Origin: an uncultured Pseudomonadota bacterium
GTDB lineage: Bacteria > Myxococcota_A > Bradymonadia > Bradymonadales > GCA-2716585
Reading direction: 5' to 3'
NCBI GenBank assembly: GCA_937123825.1
Contig: CAKZKQ010000092.1
Location: forward strand, 18,984 to 82,983
DNA: 64,000 bases
Below are positions 16,964 through 26,314 of the stretch, piece by piece (position 1 is the first letter of the stretch; each line of letters begins with the position of its first letter). A program made the position numbers and the translations under genes. The notes under the pieces were generated by a model that was not told the DNA's origin, made no database searches, and saw only the letters and a program-made list of their open reading frames with translations.

Positions 16964-17818
16964 TCAAGACCCGGCGTCATCGGACGCCAGCAAAAGCTCT
17001 GGTGCCTCCACCAACTGCCGAAAACGCTCCAAACTGCGCGCACAGTAGAACCCATCGGCGATGCGCTCATCAAGCGTGTAGCGCACATCCACCACCTGGG
17101 CCGCAACCACGTCACCGTTGCCATCGACCACCGGCGCCTTCTTGATCCGCCCGATGGCCACAAAAATAGGCACTGTGCCGTACTCATAAAGGTGGTGAAA
17201 GGGGGCATCAAGGCCCACGCTGCCCAGGTTGGCCAAAAACATGCTGGCGTAAAGAGGGTCGGGCTCCAGCATCGAACCGGGCAAGAGCCCAAAGTGGTCC
17301 AGGAGCCGCTGCAGCCCCATCACCCCCATCAACGCGCTGCGCGGCAACCACCCCAACACGCCCATCTCTTTCTCAGAGGTGGTTTGAGCCTGCCCGCGTC
17401 CGGCGCCGATGGCCTCCTGCATCTGGCGCCCCACCTCATCCAAACCATCAAAAGGCTTCAGCTTCATCTTGACGGTCGTCAGCAACCCCGTGTCTTCAAA
17501 ACGCTTTTTGACCGCAAACGACAACGCAATGTCCCGGCGCTGATACACTCGCCGGCCCACCACAAAACGGTTGAGCGCGCTGCGCTCACTGAGGATCCGC
17601 ACCGCCGCGGCCAGCACCACCTGAAAGAACGTGATCCGCTCGCGCTCATTGCTGACATTGGCGTTGAAGTCCTCAATGAACGCCAGCGTTCCGGCGACCA
17701 TGAGGCGCTGCTCAAAGTACACCGCCGCCTCATTGCGCCCTTTCATGATGTAGGGCATGAAGCGACGCAGCGTCGAGAGCCCCTCAACAGGTTCACCGTC
17801 GGGACGACCACCAAACAT
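16964..17818 (-). CDS. E2-type acyltransferase catalytic domain protein, stand-alone
   Basis: 284 aa resembling the catalytic domain of 2-oxo-acid dehydrogenase E2 (dihydrolipoyl acyltransferase). Matching parts are the MPYIMKGRNEAAVYFEQ start, DAPFHHLYEYGTVPIFVAIG, and the C-terminal YTLDERIADGFYCARSLERF, which matches the family DHRVxDG. It lacks lipoyl and E1/E3-binding domains, and the catalytic His of DHR is Glu (position 251), so classical transferase chemistry is doubtful. ATG at 17818 has a strong GGGAGG ribosome-binding site and lies 2 bases after the sirtuin stop. Confidence 0.75.
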   Translation of the reverse strand: MFGGRPDGEPVEGLSTLRRFMPYIMKGRNEAAVYFEQRLMVAGTLAFIEDFNANVSNERERITFFQVVLAAAVRILSERSALNRFVVGRRVYQRRDIALSFAVKKRFEDTGLLTTVKMKLKPFDGLDEVGRQMQEAIGAGRGQAQTTSEKEMGVLGWLPRSALMGVMGLQRLLDHFGLLPGSMLEPDPLYASMFLANLGSVGLDAPFHHLYEYGTVPIFVAIGRIKKAPVVDGNGDVVAAQVVDVRYTLDERIADGFYCARSLERFRQLVEAPELLLASDDAGS

Positions 17819-17820
17819 TC

Positions 17821-18645
17821 TCACCCTCCCAGTTGCCGCAAGATGCCCTGCAAGGCCTCCAAAGCCCCAGCCTTCAGGCTCAACGTCCCCTCCGGCCCCT
17901 TCGACTCCCTGGGGTTGATCCGGATGAGCGTCGCGCCCCGCTCCTGAATCCTCTCCGACTCCCAACGCACCGTCGGGACCGCTGTCCCCGCCCCCATCTC
18001 GATCACCACCACGCGGCCTTGAGCATGACGGCCGAGGAAGGCCTGGTAGGCGCGCTCCTGTTTGTGGCTGCGATCGGAGACAAAGCCCCCATCGCCAAAC
18101 ATCAAGATGTTGGGACGCAGCAGCGCACCGCAGCGCTCACACGTCGGCAAAGGACCCACCGCACGAAATGAATCTGGATCCACCTCGACCTTCACATCGT
18201 CGGCCGCATAGATCCCATCGTGGCAAGGCGCACTGCACTGGACCCAATGGATCGAACCGTGCACCTCGCAAATCGCCGCAGGCTCAAACCCCGCCGCCTG
18301 AAACTGACCGTCGACGTTGCTCGTGAACGCAAACGTGGGGATGCGCTCAGACCACCGCTTCAAGATGGCAAACCCCTCATGGGGCACGGTGCTCCGGTAA
18401 AGGTTCTGCCGATGGCCGTAAAACCCCCAGGCCAGCGTCGGATCGCGCTTGAACCACATGGGATTGGCGAGGTTGGAAAACGACAACCCAAGCTTCTTGT
18501 AGGGCGGATAAGCTCGCCAGAACCCCTGGGAACCTCGAAAATCAGGCAGACCAGAGTCCACCCCCATGCCAGCCCCAGCCCCGATCACCAAAGCATCGGC
18601 CTGCGCAATGGCCTGCGCGGCCCGCTCCAACAATGCCTTTTCCAT
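17821..18645 (-). CDS. Sir2-family NAD-dependent deacylase
   Basis: 274 aa sirtuin. Visible motifs are VIGAGAGMGVDSGLPDFRGSQG (NAD-binding), FTSNVDGQFQAAGF, the catalytic His in EVHGSIHWVQC, Cys pairs CSAPC and CERCG for zinc, LRPNILMFGD, and VVIEMGAGTAVPTVR (usual consensus GTS). ATG at 18645 has GGAGG upstream. It is the first gene of a two-gene unit with the E2-like acyltransferase (2-base gap). The pairing invites the inference that the two act on related acyl groups, but this is not shown. Confidence 0.9.
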   Translation of the reverse strand: MEKALLERAAQAIAQADALVIGAGAGMGVDSGLPDFRGSQGFWRAYPPYKKLGLSFSNLANPMWFKRDPTLAWGFYGHRQNLYRSTVPHEGFAILKRWSERIPTFAFTSNVDGQFQAAGFEPAAICEVHGSIHWVQCSAPCHDGIYAADDVKVEVDPDSFRAVGPLPTCERCGALLRPNILMFGDGGFVSDRSHKQERAYQAFLGRHAQGRVVVIEMGAGTAVPTVRWESERIQERGATLIRINPRESKGPEGTLSLKAGALEALQGILRQLGG

Positions 18646-18762
18646 CACATCCTGCCTCCCTGACAGTGCTGGCCTCCATAAACACCAGCGTGTAACCTCA
18701 CCGTTGACAATGCAACCAATGCCCAAACAAAACCCCACAACAACCGCACCAGAGAACACACC

Positions 18763-19425
18763 ATGACCCCACGCCCGCAACGCTGGCTGCTCCTGCTCTT
18801 TGCACTGGCATCTGTGGCCCTCCACGGATGCCAGACCGACAACGGCTCCAAAACGCAAGCCCAACAGGTCACCGTGGAGGACATCACCCAGCCCCCCAAA
18901 GCGTCCCCACAAGACGAAAAGTACGCCAACGTCTACAAACCCCTCGACGGGACCTGGAAAGGCACATTCAACATCTACGTCCACAGCCAGGGACAAACCC
19001 CAGACGGGCGCCCCAAGACGCTCACCCCTGAAGCCTGGAAGCAACCCCCCTACCGGCTCGACCAAACCATTGACGTCACCCAGGTCTACACATCCGAGTC
19101 GCCCTACTTTCAGCGCGTCACCATCACCGACACCTACGCTGACGGCCGCACCGTCACCAGCCAGGGCGTCAACAAAGTCCAGGACGGGCGCATGTACTGC
19201 GTCGTCAAAAAACCCGACGACCTGGTCATTCACGACGGCTCCACTGAAGGATCAGACACCATCATCTGGCGCAGAGAGCGCACCTCCCCTCTGGCCATCG
19301 AATACTTCCGCGAAACGGTCCAGGACGACGCCTACACCATCATCGGCTGGGGCTATTACGGCAACGCCAACCCAGAGCTCTCGCCCAGCTATTTCTTTGA
19401 AGCCACCTACAAACGGGTCAAATGA
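18763..19425 (+). CDS. Hypothetical lipoprotein
   Basis: 220 aa with a lipoprotein signal peptide ending ASVALHGC. The mature part has repeated Trp/Tyr/Thr-rich strands (LDGTWKGTFNIYVHSQ, FQRVTITDTYADGRTVTSQGV, IEYFRETVQDDAYTIIGWGYYG) that suggest a lipocalin-like beta-barrel. Similar heme-free ligand-binding folds are known, but the family was not recognised. Divergent from the sirtuin gene (117-base gap). Its 3' end overlaps the RAYT gene by 19 bases tail to tail. Confidence 0.6.
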   Translation: MTPRPQRWLLLLFALASVALHGCQTDNGSKTQAQQVTVEDITQPPKASPQDEKYANVYKPLDGTWKGTFNIYVHSQGQTPDGRPKTLTPEAWKQPPYRLDQTIDVTQVYTSESPYFQRVTITDTYADGRTVTSQGVNKVQDGRMYCVVKKPDDLVIHDGSTEGSDTIIWRRERTSPLAIEYFRETVQDDAYTIIGWGYYGNANPELSPSYFFEATYKRVK

Positions 19426-20468
19426 TGTGCGCCAGGAGAGCCTCGCGAAAGCCTCGAGGCCCTCTCCAAAGCCTCAAAATCACCGCACACATCATCCCAG
19501 CAAACCTTCTGCACGGTCGGCGCGATCGTCCCCGGCGGAAACCTCACCCGAGCTTGAAAAGGTTGCCCAGGCCCCCGCGCCTGCCAAGCTGCTCGCCAGC
19601 GGGCCGAAGCGACCTTGTATGCATCGGTAATGGCCCTTCGCTGGAGCAAAAACTGCTTGCGCCGCTGCCTGCAACTGGTGTGACACGGCGGGCACGGGGT
19701 CTTTTGCGGCGACGTCTGCGGACGACTGGTCGGCGCCGTGCTCATCACCGCCTCGGCACCCTTCACATGACCGCCTTCAGCCTCCCGCTGATGGCGAGCT
19801 TGCCCACAAGCCTCCTCGACCATTAGAGAAAGACGCGCTGCCCGATCCTGGGGCGACCCTTGAGACCAATGCGGCAGCCCCTCAAGCTCAAACTCATAGG
19901 ACTTGCACGCTTGGATCTCAGGAACCAGGGGAGTCTTGCGGCGCATGCGGCCCAACCAGGTGCGGTCAAGCCACAAACAACGCACTGGCGCTGCGCTCAT
20001 CAAAGGCTCCCACGAGATCACCCCAGGCCAATCTGCAGGGTGCTCAACCAAGCCCGCATGAACGGGGTTCATCAGGATGTAAAGCAGCTTCTCCTCCAAC
20101 GCCACATCGTCCAAAATGACAGGTGATGTAAAAGGTTTGGGGAACACGGTCCCTGTTCGACCAAGAAGCCGGTTGACCTCCCGTGCCAACGACGACTGAA
20201 ACATCATGAGAAACGCGTGCAGGTTCAACCTGGGCGCCCTGACAACCATGTGAAAGTGATTGCTCATGAAAACATATGCAAAGAGCTTCACCCCATGCTT
20301 ACAGACTGCCCTGCCAAGGCAACCAAGGATGATGCGGTTGAGCTTTGGCGAGGGGGTCAACAAAAACCGACGCTGAAGGCAGCGGTTGGTCACAAAATAG
20401 ATGCTCTCTTTGGACTGAACTCTTAGCGGCCTGGGCACGGCAACCCCCCCAAACGACAAAACCAACAT
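19407..20468 (-). CDS. REP-associated tyrosine transposase (RAYT, Y1/IS200-like)
   Basis: 353 aa. The HUH-type Y1 transposase core occupies about residues 10-170: YFVTNRCLQRRFLL at the start, KLFAYVFMSNHFHMVVRAP with the metal-binding H-F-H, MMFQSSLAREVNRLLGRTGTVF, and LLYILMNPVHAGLVEHPADWPG. That last segment is typical of RAYTs and includes the candidate nucleophile Tyr. The C-terminal half is basic and Pro/Gln-rich. It is a single gene without IS200 ends or a TnpB partner, as expected for a domesticated RAYT. REP-like copy C lies about 125 bases upstream, and eight more copies occur in the window. Confidence 0.87.
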   Translation of the reverse strand: MLVLSFGGVAVPRPLRVQSKESIYFVTNRCLQRRFLLTPSPKLNRIILGCLGRAVCKHGVKLFAYVFMSNHFHMVVRAPRLNLHAFLMMFQSSLAREVNRLLGRTGTVFPKPFTSPVILDDVALEEKLLYILMNPVHAGLVEHPADWPGVISWEPLMSAAPVRCLWLDRTWLGRMRRKTPLVPEIQACKSYEFELEGLPHWSQGSPQDRAARLSLMVEEACGQARHQREAEGGHVKGAEAVMSTAPTSRPQTSPQKTPCPPCHTSCRQRRKQFLLQRRAITDAYKVASARWRAAWQARGPGQPFQARVRFPPGTIAPTVQKVCWDDVCGDFEALERASRLSRGSPGAHHLTRL

Positions 20469-20592
20469 CGAGCCAGGTGCACGGCTCGCAAGCGTGTGGA
20501 CGGTCTGGGGTTATCGGCCGCTGGAGGGCTCAGTTGCGTCTTTCAGAGGATTTTTTTGAAAATTTGGTGGGGTGAGGTTTTGGGAAAATGGA

Positions 20593-20645
20593 TTTTTCTT
20601 TGGAATTACGGGGACTTGTAAAGGTCTTTGATACCTTACCAAGCC
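20593..20645 (+). repeat. REP-like element, copy C (next to RAYT)
   Basis: Reads GGAATTACGGGGACTTGT, then hairpin AAAGGTC-TTTG-ATACCTTACC with five-bp arms (AAGGT / ACCTT), then AAGCCCC. It lies between the divergent RAYT gene and the surface-protein gene, so a pure terminator role is unlikely. It is the only copy beside the transposase. Confidence 0.82.
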
Positions 20646-20692
20646 CCAACTATACTTCACCCCACCATCCATTTGCGGAAGAGGAAAGAGCG

Positions 20693-22147
20693 ATGCGCAT
20701 CAGCAAGATCATGTGGGCACAGGCGGCGACAGCGGTTGTGGTGAGTTGTCTGGCCACGGCGGCGTGGGCCGGGGTTGAGTTTGAGACGGTCCAGACCACT
20801 GCGGTGGAGTTGGGCGAAGGGGTCAACCCGGGGGCACGGATCATGGTCTCTGCGGATGGGACGGTGGTTTTGGTGAGCGCGTCGGCGGACGGCTCTCATC
20901 TGGTGCCGGTGACCTTGGGCCAGGGCGCGGACCGGAACATTGTGTACAACTTGCAGGACGTGCCGGTGTCGCCCGACGCCTACATCTTTGGGCCGGGCGG
21001 GGATGTGTTGTTGCGCGGTACGGTGCAGAACATGCCACCACTGGATCCGGTGGGTGTGACGGCGCGGATCAGCTTGGATGGTGAGGTGGTCTGGGAGCGT
21101 GAGGATTCGGCGTTCAGTGAGGATGACAGCTTCATTGGGGCTTACGTGGGTGCGGCAGGGCCGGTGGCATGGAGTCCGGTGGCGCAGCGCGTGTTGATCT
21201 TTACGGAAGCCAGCTTTGAGGTCGCGCCGGTCAGCCAGGGTTCGATGCTCTTTGAGTTCAATGGGGATGTGCGCGTGCCGAGCGTGCTCTTTGGCGATGA
21301 GTACATTGGTGCCACGCTCAACAATGCCCTGGCGACGCCGGACGGAAAGTTCCTGGTCTACTACTTCTCCCAGAATGACCGTGGGACGCGCTTCTTTCTT
21401 TACGATGGGGCGCAGACGGTCTCTTTCTTTGAGCCGGAGGGTGGAGATTGGAGGGGCCGGGTGGTGATCAACGTCGATTACGACCCCAACCAGAACCTGA
21501 TTTTGTTGTGGGTGGATTTGGATGAGGAGGGCGACGCGACCAAGGCGCACCTGACCAAGCTGGACCCTGAGGGCAAGCTCTTGTGGGAGGCGGATTTGTC
21601 GGGTTCGGTGCCGATTGAGGTCATCAATCAGGAGACGGAGATGATCGAGACGGTGCAAGCTGATTTGCTGCGTCCGGTCTTTATGGTCACCGCAGAAGAT
21701 GAGGTGGTCTTGTTGCGGCAGGTGGGTCAAACATTCTTCTTTGATGTCCGCTCCAGCCAAACTGGTGAGCCGCTGGGCTTCTTTGACTTCTTTGCGCTGA
21801 CGGAGAACGCGGTCTTTGACCTGACCTTCCTCAATGGTTCGGACAGCGAGTACTTGCTTTCGACGGTCAACACGGACGAGCCAACCACCAACCAGCTCTT
21901 GCAAGTCAAACTGAAGCTCAACGATCAGCCTGTCATCATCGGAGATGGCAGCAACAACGGCGCGGTGGACGGCAACAACGGCGCAGGCAACAACGGCGGT
22001 CCGCTGGTTGACCCTGACGATGAGCCCGAGCGCACGCCGGACATCCCTGATCCGGGCTGCGTGACGGCGCCGGGGACACCGTCTCCGATCTGGCCAGCCT
22101 TTGTGTTGGGCGTGTTTGCCTGGTGGTGGCGGCGGCGCTCAGTGTGA
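20693..22147 (+). CDS. Secreted protein with MYXO-CTERM-like sorting tail
   Basis: 484 aa. ATG at 20693 has GAGGAAAGAG upstream. Signal peptide (AVVVSCLATAAWA). The body has repeating beta-strand segments with DGTVVLVSASADGSH-like and LTKLDPEGKLLWEADL motifs, suggesting a beta-propeller. Near the C-terminus an Asn/Gly-rich linker (NNGAVDGNNGAGNNGG) leads to PDPGCVTAPGTPS, a hydrophobic stretch (IWPAFVLGVFAWWW) and an Arg cluster RRRS. This Cys/TM/Arg layout resembles MYXO-CTERM sorting tails. It overlaps the NtrC-family gene by 9 bases at the 3' end. Function unknown. Confidence 0.7.
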   Translation: MRISKIMWAQAATAVVVSCLATAAWAGVEFETVQTTAVELGEGVNPGARIMVSADGTVVLVSASADGSHLVPVTLGQGADRNIVYNLQDVPVSPDAYIFGPGGDVLLRGTVQNMPPLDPVGVTARISLDGEVVWEREDSAFSEDDSFIGAYVGAAGPVAWSPVAQRVLIFTEASFEVAPVSQGSMLFEFNGDVRVPSVLFGDEYIGATLNNALATPDGKFLVYYFSQNDRGTRFFLYDGAQTVSFFEPEGGDWRGRVVINVDYDPNQNLILLWVDLDEEGDATKAHLTKLDPEGKLLWEADLSGSVPIEVINQETEMIETVQADLLRPVFMVTAEDEVVLLRQVGQTFFFDVRSSQTGEPLGFFDFFALTENAVFDLTFLNGSDSEYLLSTVNTDEPTTNQLLQVKLKLNDQPVIIGDGSNNGAVDGNNGAGNNGGPLVDPDDEPERTPDIPDPGCVTAPGTPSPIWPAFVLGVFAWWWRRRSV

Positions 22148-23611
22148 GATCTTTTTCATCAAGCGCCTGAAATTTGAGCGGTCCATGCCGGCCTGATGCG
22201 CGGCGCGGGTGATGTTGCCGTCGTTGCGACGCAGCACTTCGGTCAAATAGCGCTGCTCAAACGCCTCGATGGCTTGCTGCTTGGCTTGTTTGAAGTGGAG
22301 CGTGGTCAGCTCTTCGGGGCGAGTCTCAAACCAGGCTTGCGGGCTGGCGTTGACGTCTTCGGGCATGTCCATGGCGTGGATGAGCGGGCCCTGGGCAAAG
22401 ATGAAGGCCCGCTCCAGGACGTTGCGCAGTTCGCGTACGTTGCCGGGCCAGTCGTGGCGGCACAGCACCTCCAGCGCGCTGTTGTCGAACCCCTCAAGGG
22501 CGATTTTGTCGCCTCTGCGCTGGTGGGCGTGCAGGAAATGGTTGGCCAGCAGCGGGATGTCGCCGGGTCGATGGCGCAGCGCAGGCACGGCCAGCGTCAC
22601 GACCGCGAGCCTGTAAAAGAGGTCGCTGCGAAAGAGGCGTTGGTGGATCAACTCACGCAAAGGTTTGTGGGTGGCAGCGATCACACGCACATCGACAAAC
22701 CTGGGGCGGCTCGCCCCCAACCGGCGCACCTCGCCGTGCTCCAAGACCCGCAAAAGCTTGGCCTGCAACTCCAGCGGAAGCTCGGCCACCTCATCCAGAA
22801 AGAGCGTGCCGCCGTGAGCGACCTCAAAGAGCCCTGGGCGAGCCTGGTGGGCGCTGGTGAAGACCCCTTTTTCGTGGCCAAAGAGCTCGCTCTCAATCAG
22901 CTCCGCAGGCAGTGCGGCGCAGTTGATGGGCACAAAGGGCCCTCGGGAGCGCGATGAGCGGCTGTGGATCGCGGTGGCCACCAACTCCTTGCCGGTGCCT
23001 GTGTCTCCCTGGATCAACACCGTGACGTCGGTGGGCGCCACCTCAACGATCATCTCATACACGCGCTGCATGCTTTGGGAGCGCCCCACCATCCCCTCAA
23101 AGATGCCGCCAGCGCGCTCCAACTCCAACGTCACAGCCTTGCATTGGTTGGCGGTCGCGCGTGCCAGGCGAGTTTGAGCGATGGCGTGCGTCACGGCCTC
23201 ATCGGCGAGCTTGAAGATGTCATCAAAGGGTTTGGTCAGGTAGTCCAGGGCGCCGAGTTTGAGCGCCTTGATGGCGGTGTCGACGGAAGCAAAGCCCGTC
23301 ATCATCAGCACGCTCAGGTGGGGGTCGAGAGTCTTGAAGCGCTCCAGCAGCGCCATGCCATCGGGGCCCGGCAGGCGGATGTCGAGCATGACCAACTCAA
23401 AGGGCCCACAGCGCTCAAACGCCTCCAGACCTTGCTGCCCGGTCATGACGCGGGTCACGCGGTGTCCGGCGGCCCCCAGAACTCGCTCCAGCGCCACCCC
23501 GATGGAGACCTCGTCGTCCACAATGAGGATGTGGCCGGGCTCTTGGTGCAGGTGCCCGGTGAGTTTGTCCTGATGCGGTTCCATCTTGCCCATGTCTGCC
23601 TTGCAGTGCAT
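22139..23611 (-). CDS. NtrC-family sigma-54-type response regulator
   Basis: 490 aa: receiver (residues about 27-140, phospho-Asp 77 in VMLDIRLPGPDG, Lys 127), AAA+ domain (Walker A GDTGTGKE at 202-209, Walker B GGTLFLDE at 267-274, R-finger region LFYRLAV) and a Fis-type HTH (GNITRAAHQAGMDRSNFRRLMKK). The sigma-54 contact loop, normally GAFTGA, is GVFTSA at 249-254, which could weaken or change sigma-54 engagement. Start uncertain among ATGs at 23611, 23593 and 23584. The cognate kinase is the next gene upstream on the same strand (82-base gap). Confidence 0.92.
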   Translation of the reverse strand: MHCKADMGKMEPHQDKLTGHLHQEPGHILIVDDEVSIGVALERVLGAAGHRVTRVMTGQQGLEAFERCGPFELVMLDIRLPGPDGMALLERFKTLDPHLSVLMMTGFASVDTAIKALKLGALDYLTKPFDDIFKLADEAVTHAIAQTRLARATANQCKAVTLELERAGGIFEGMVGRSQSMQRVYEMIVEVAPTDVTVLIQGDTGTGKELVATAIHSRSSRSRGPFVPINCAALPAELIESELFGHEKGVFTSAHQARPGLFEVAHGGTLFLDEVAELPLELQAKLLRVLEHGEVRRLGASRPRFVDVRVIAATHKPLRELIHQRLFRSDLFYRLAVVTLAVPALRHRPGDIPLLANHFLHAHQRRGDKIALEGFDNSALEVLCRHDWPGNVRELRNVLERAFIFAQGPLIHAMDMPEDVNASPQAWFETRPEELTTLHFKQAKQQAIEAFEQRYLTEVLRRNDGNITRAAHQAGMDRSNFRRLMKKISH

Positions 23612-23692
23612 GCCGTCTTGAAGAGTTGCCCATGATGGCGCCGTCGTGCGGCCCCACCCTGAAGCATCGGCATGGGCGATGGAAAACTGGAG

Positions 23693-25366
23693 TCAGCGCT
23701 GATCTTCGGCGATGGGAAAGGAGACAGTGAATGAGGTGCCTTCACCCACAACAGACTCGACGTCGATGGCGCCGTCGTTGTCCATGACGATCTGGTAGGA
23801 GATGGACAGGCCAAGGCCAGTGCCTTTGCCCTCTTCTTTGGTGGTGAAGAAGGGGTTGAAGATCTTCTGGAGGTGCTCTTCGCTGATGCCGCAGCCTTCG
23901 TCGGTGACTTGCAGGACCACCACGGAGGGCTCGACGGTTTCATCGATGCGCTGCGTGATCCGCACGCGCCCGCCTTCCTCATCCATGGCATCGATGGCGT
24001 TGTGCAGGAGGTTGAGCAAGACCCCCTGGACCTCGTTGCTGTTGACGTGCAGCCAGGCTTGATGCAGCCCCTCAGAGGCCTCAATGACCTCCAGATCGAT
24101 GTTGTGGAGGCTGAGCTTGTGGCTGAAAATCCGCGTGGTCTTGTCCACAATGGTGGGCATGTTGACCAGTTGGCGCTCTTCGTGGGGTGAAAACCGGGCG
24201 TAGTTGAGCAGGTTCTGGACTGTGGCGCGGCAGCGTTTGGCAGAGTCTTCGATGCACTCGAGGAACTGGTGTTTCTCGTCGTGCTCGGGCACCTCACGCA
24301 GCATGATCTGGGCAAACGCCAAGATGCCCCCCAGCGGGTTATTGATCTCGTGGGCCACGGCACCGGCCATCTCACCAAGCGCCGCCATCTTCTGGGACTG
24401 GAGCAGTTGCCGTCGGCGGCGCTCTTCATTGGTGATGTCGCGGTAGGTGCAGACAAAGCGATCGCCATCGCCGCCGGCCTTGTCGGGGGGCGCGCAGGGA
24501 AAGGCCGACACGGCAAACCGCACATCTCTCCATGCCAGACCGATCTGGGAGTGTGTGGTCTGGCGAGTGACACGGGCGACTTGAACGGGACACCCTTCAC
24601 AGGCGGTCTCGGATCCGGCCACAAGTTCGTGACAGCGCCGCCCCTTGAGCTGGGTCACAGGCAGACGGCTGTGTTCGGCCAACGCGCGATTGGCGCGTTG
24701 GATGACAAAGTCACCGTCAATCAACACCACCGGATCACCAATGGCGTCAAACGTGGTGGCCAGCTCCTGCTTGGCAAAATTCAACTGCCGCGCGCGTGCA
24801 TCGACCAACTCTTCGAGGTTTTCGTTCCAACCGCGCAGCTGCCCATTGAGGTCTTTAAGTCGGCTGTTCTGAGCCTCCAGACGCTCATTTTGCTCGGCGC
24901 GCTCTTGGAGCAACAGCTCATTCTCCATCTGAAGTTGGTGTTGCTCACAGGCGCTGATCAGCACACTCTTGAGTTGATGCCGATCCCAGGGCTTGTTCAG
25001 GAAACGATTGACCTCACCGCGGTTGATCGCATCCTCCAGCAAGGTGGTGCTGGCGTAGGCCGTCAAGAGCACGCGCTGGAGCTTGGGCCAACGCCGCTTG
25101 ACCTGCTCCAAAAACTCCACCCCATCCATTCTGGGCATCTTGAAGTCCGAGATGACCACAAAGGGCAGTTGGCCGCTTTGAGCGCACTTCTCCAAGGCCT
25201 CCAGCCCTTCCATCCCAGAGTTGGCGGTGATCAACTCGTAGTTTTCGCCTTTGAGTTCACGGCGCAAACTGTTGAGAATAAAAGGCTCGTCGTCGACGGC
25301 CAGAATCACCGGCCTTGCCTTGTGCTCATGCAACGCCGAACTCTCGATGTTGTCGTGAAACACCAT
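23693..25366 (-). CDS. Hybrid sensor histidine kinase (receiver-coiled coil-PAS-HisKA-HATPase)
   Basis: About 557 aa. Order: N-terminal receiver ([22 protein letters not shown] with phospho-Asp, FLNKPWD), coiled coil ([23 protein letters not shown]), a PAS-like domain ([20 protein letters not shown]) with a CEGCP cysteine pair, the HisKA H-box [20 protein letters not shown], and an HATPase_c domain ([27 protein letters not shown]). ATG at 25366 has GGAGGG about 9 bases upstream; other starts at 25387 and 25393 are in frame. No membrane segment, so cytoplasmic. It is paired with the NtrC-family gene 82 bases downstream. The Cys pair in the PAS region suggests metal or redox sensing, but this is only inferred. 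Confidence 0.9.
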   Translation of the reverse strand: MVFHDNIESSALHEHKARPVILAVDDEPFILNSLRRELKGENYELITANSGMEGLEALEKCAQSGQLPFVVISDFKMPRMDGVEFLEQVKRRWPKLQRVLLTAYASTTLLEDAINRGEVNRFLNKPWDRHQLKSVLISACEQHQLQMENELLLQERAEQNERLEAQNSRLKDLNGQLRGWNENLEELVDARARQLNFAKQELATTFDAIGDPVVLIDGDFVIQRANRALAEHSRLPVTQLKGRRCHELVAGSETACEGCPVQVARVTRQTTHSQIGLAWRDVRFAVSAFPCAPPDKAGGDGDRFVCTYRDITNEERRRRQLLQSQKMAALGEMAGAVAHEINNPLGGILAFAQIMLREVPEHDEKHQFLECIEDSAKRCRATVQNLLNYARFSPHEERQLVNMPTIVDKTTRIFSHKLSLHNIDLEVIEASEGLHQAWLHVNSNEVQGVLLNLLHNAIDAMDEEGGRVRITQRIDETVEPSVVVLQVTDEGCGISEEHLQKIFNPFFTTKEEGKGTGLGLSISYQIVMDNDGAIDVESVVGEGTSFTVSFPIAEDQR

Positions 25367-25393
25367 CACCTCCAACCCTCCAGACATGACCAC

Positions 25394-25816
25394 GCCACAT
25401 GAACCTACACCAAAAGCGACAACTCAACACCCCTTTGATGACCAAGAATAGGCACCCTCACCACGTCAAAACACAAAGTGATGAATGTTAATCCCGCGCC
25501 TTCATATTGGGTGCTGCGGTCAAACGCACCTGCCCAAACACAAATGCGAGCGCTTTGATGTCGCTTACCACCGTTCGCCGATGCCTCTTTAGTAAACAAA
25601 CATCGCACCAAAAGAGCAAACTTCCAAACGCCTCCGCATCGAAAATCGGCGCTCAATTCACTCGCCTTGAAAATTCCTTCATCACGGCGCAACGCAAGCC
25701 CTTGAATCCGCACACCTCACCGATCGCCATGATCGCCAAACATGCCAGCGAGGGGCTTTTATGTCCCCAGACAGGTCTTGAGACAAACACCTTGCAAACG
25801 CCTGCCACACACCGCT
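25394..25816. other. Intergenic region, no gene seen
   Basis: About 420 bases of lower GC between two minus-strand genes. The short reading frames on either strand lack family motifs and ribosome-binding sites. The promoter of the histidine-kinase gene must be here, but no clear consensus pair was found. No REP-like copy. Confidence 0.4.
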
Positions 25817-26314
25817 TCAAGGCAATTTATCGTGGATGTAGACGCGGGCCGCGCCCCAGCGCCATTGAGGGTGCGCCGCCACCAAAGCCCCCACCGCCTG
25901 GGTTGGCTGATCGCGGCCCTCAATGTCTTTGACAAAGTCGCTGGCCTGACGGCAATCCCCTGGCCCCTCCAACGCCACCAACCACAATGGGCCATAGTGC
26001 GAAGCGCTGAGCTTGGATGCGCTGGCCTCCATGGACCAACCCCCAATCCCTGGCACAAGCTCCCAGGGCTTGCCCAGGATCTGCCCCTGGCGCCCAAGCA
26101 CCACCACACACCCCTTGGCCCCCTGCTGGCGCGGAGACACCCCGACCGAGATCTTGGCCGAATAATTAAACCGCCCCTCTTCGAGCTTCTGATCCCCATC
26201 GACCTTCACCACGAGTGTCTGCTCGGCACCTTGTTCCGGCGACACCAGGTCAAACACAATCACCCCCACCAGCCCCAAGGCCAGAAGGGCTCCAACCACC
26301 TGAATTGACTTCAT
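25817..26314 (-). CDS. Hypothetical membrane-anchored or exported protein
   Basis: 165 aa. The N-terminal hydrophobic segment (VVGALLALGLVGVIVFDLV) is a signal peptide or anchor. The remainder is a beta-rich soluble domain (LVVKVDGDQKLEEGRFNYSAKISVGVSP, GCVVVLGRQGQILGKPWELVPG) with an acidic-Trp pattern, not recognised. Two Cys residues may form a disulfide. It stands alone between the kinase promoter region and a divergently transcribed helical-repeat gene. Function unknown. Confidence 0.55.
   Translation of the reverse strand: MKSIQVVGALLALGLVGVIVFDLVSPEQGAEQTLVVKVDGDQKLEEGRFNYSAKISVGVSPRQQGAKGCVVVLGRQGQILGKPWELVPGIGGWSMEASASKLSASHYGPLWLVALEGPGDCRQASDFVKDIEGRDQPTQAVGALVAAHPQWRWGAARVYIHDKLP

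Noticed and set aside
25405..25713. Minus-strand 102-residue frame in the 25.4-25.8 kb gap
   Set aside because: No ribosome-binding site, no family pattern and unusual composition; the gap is best left as regulatory DNA.
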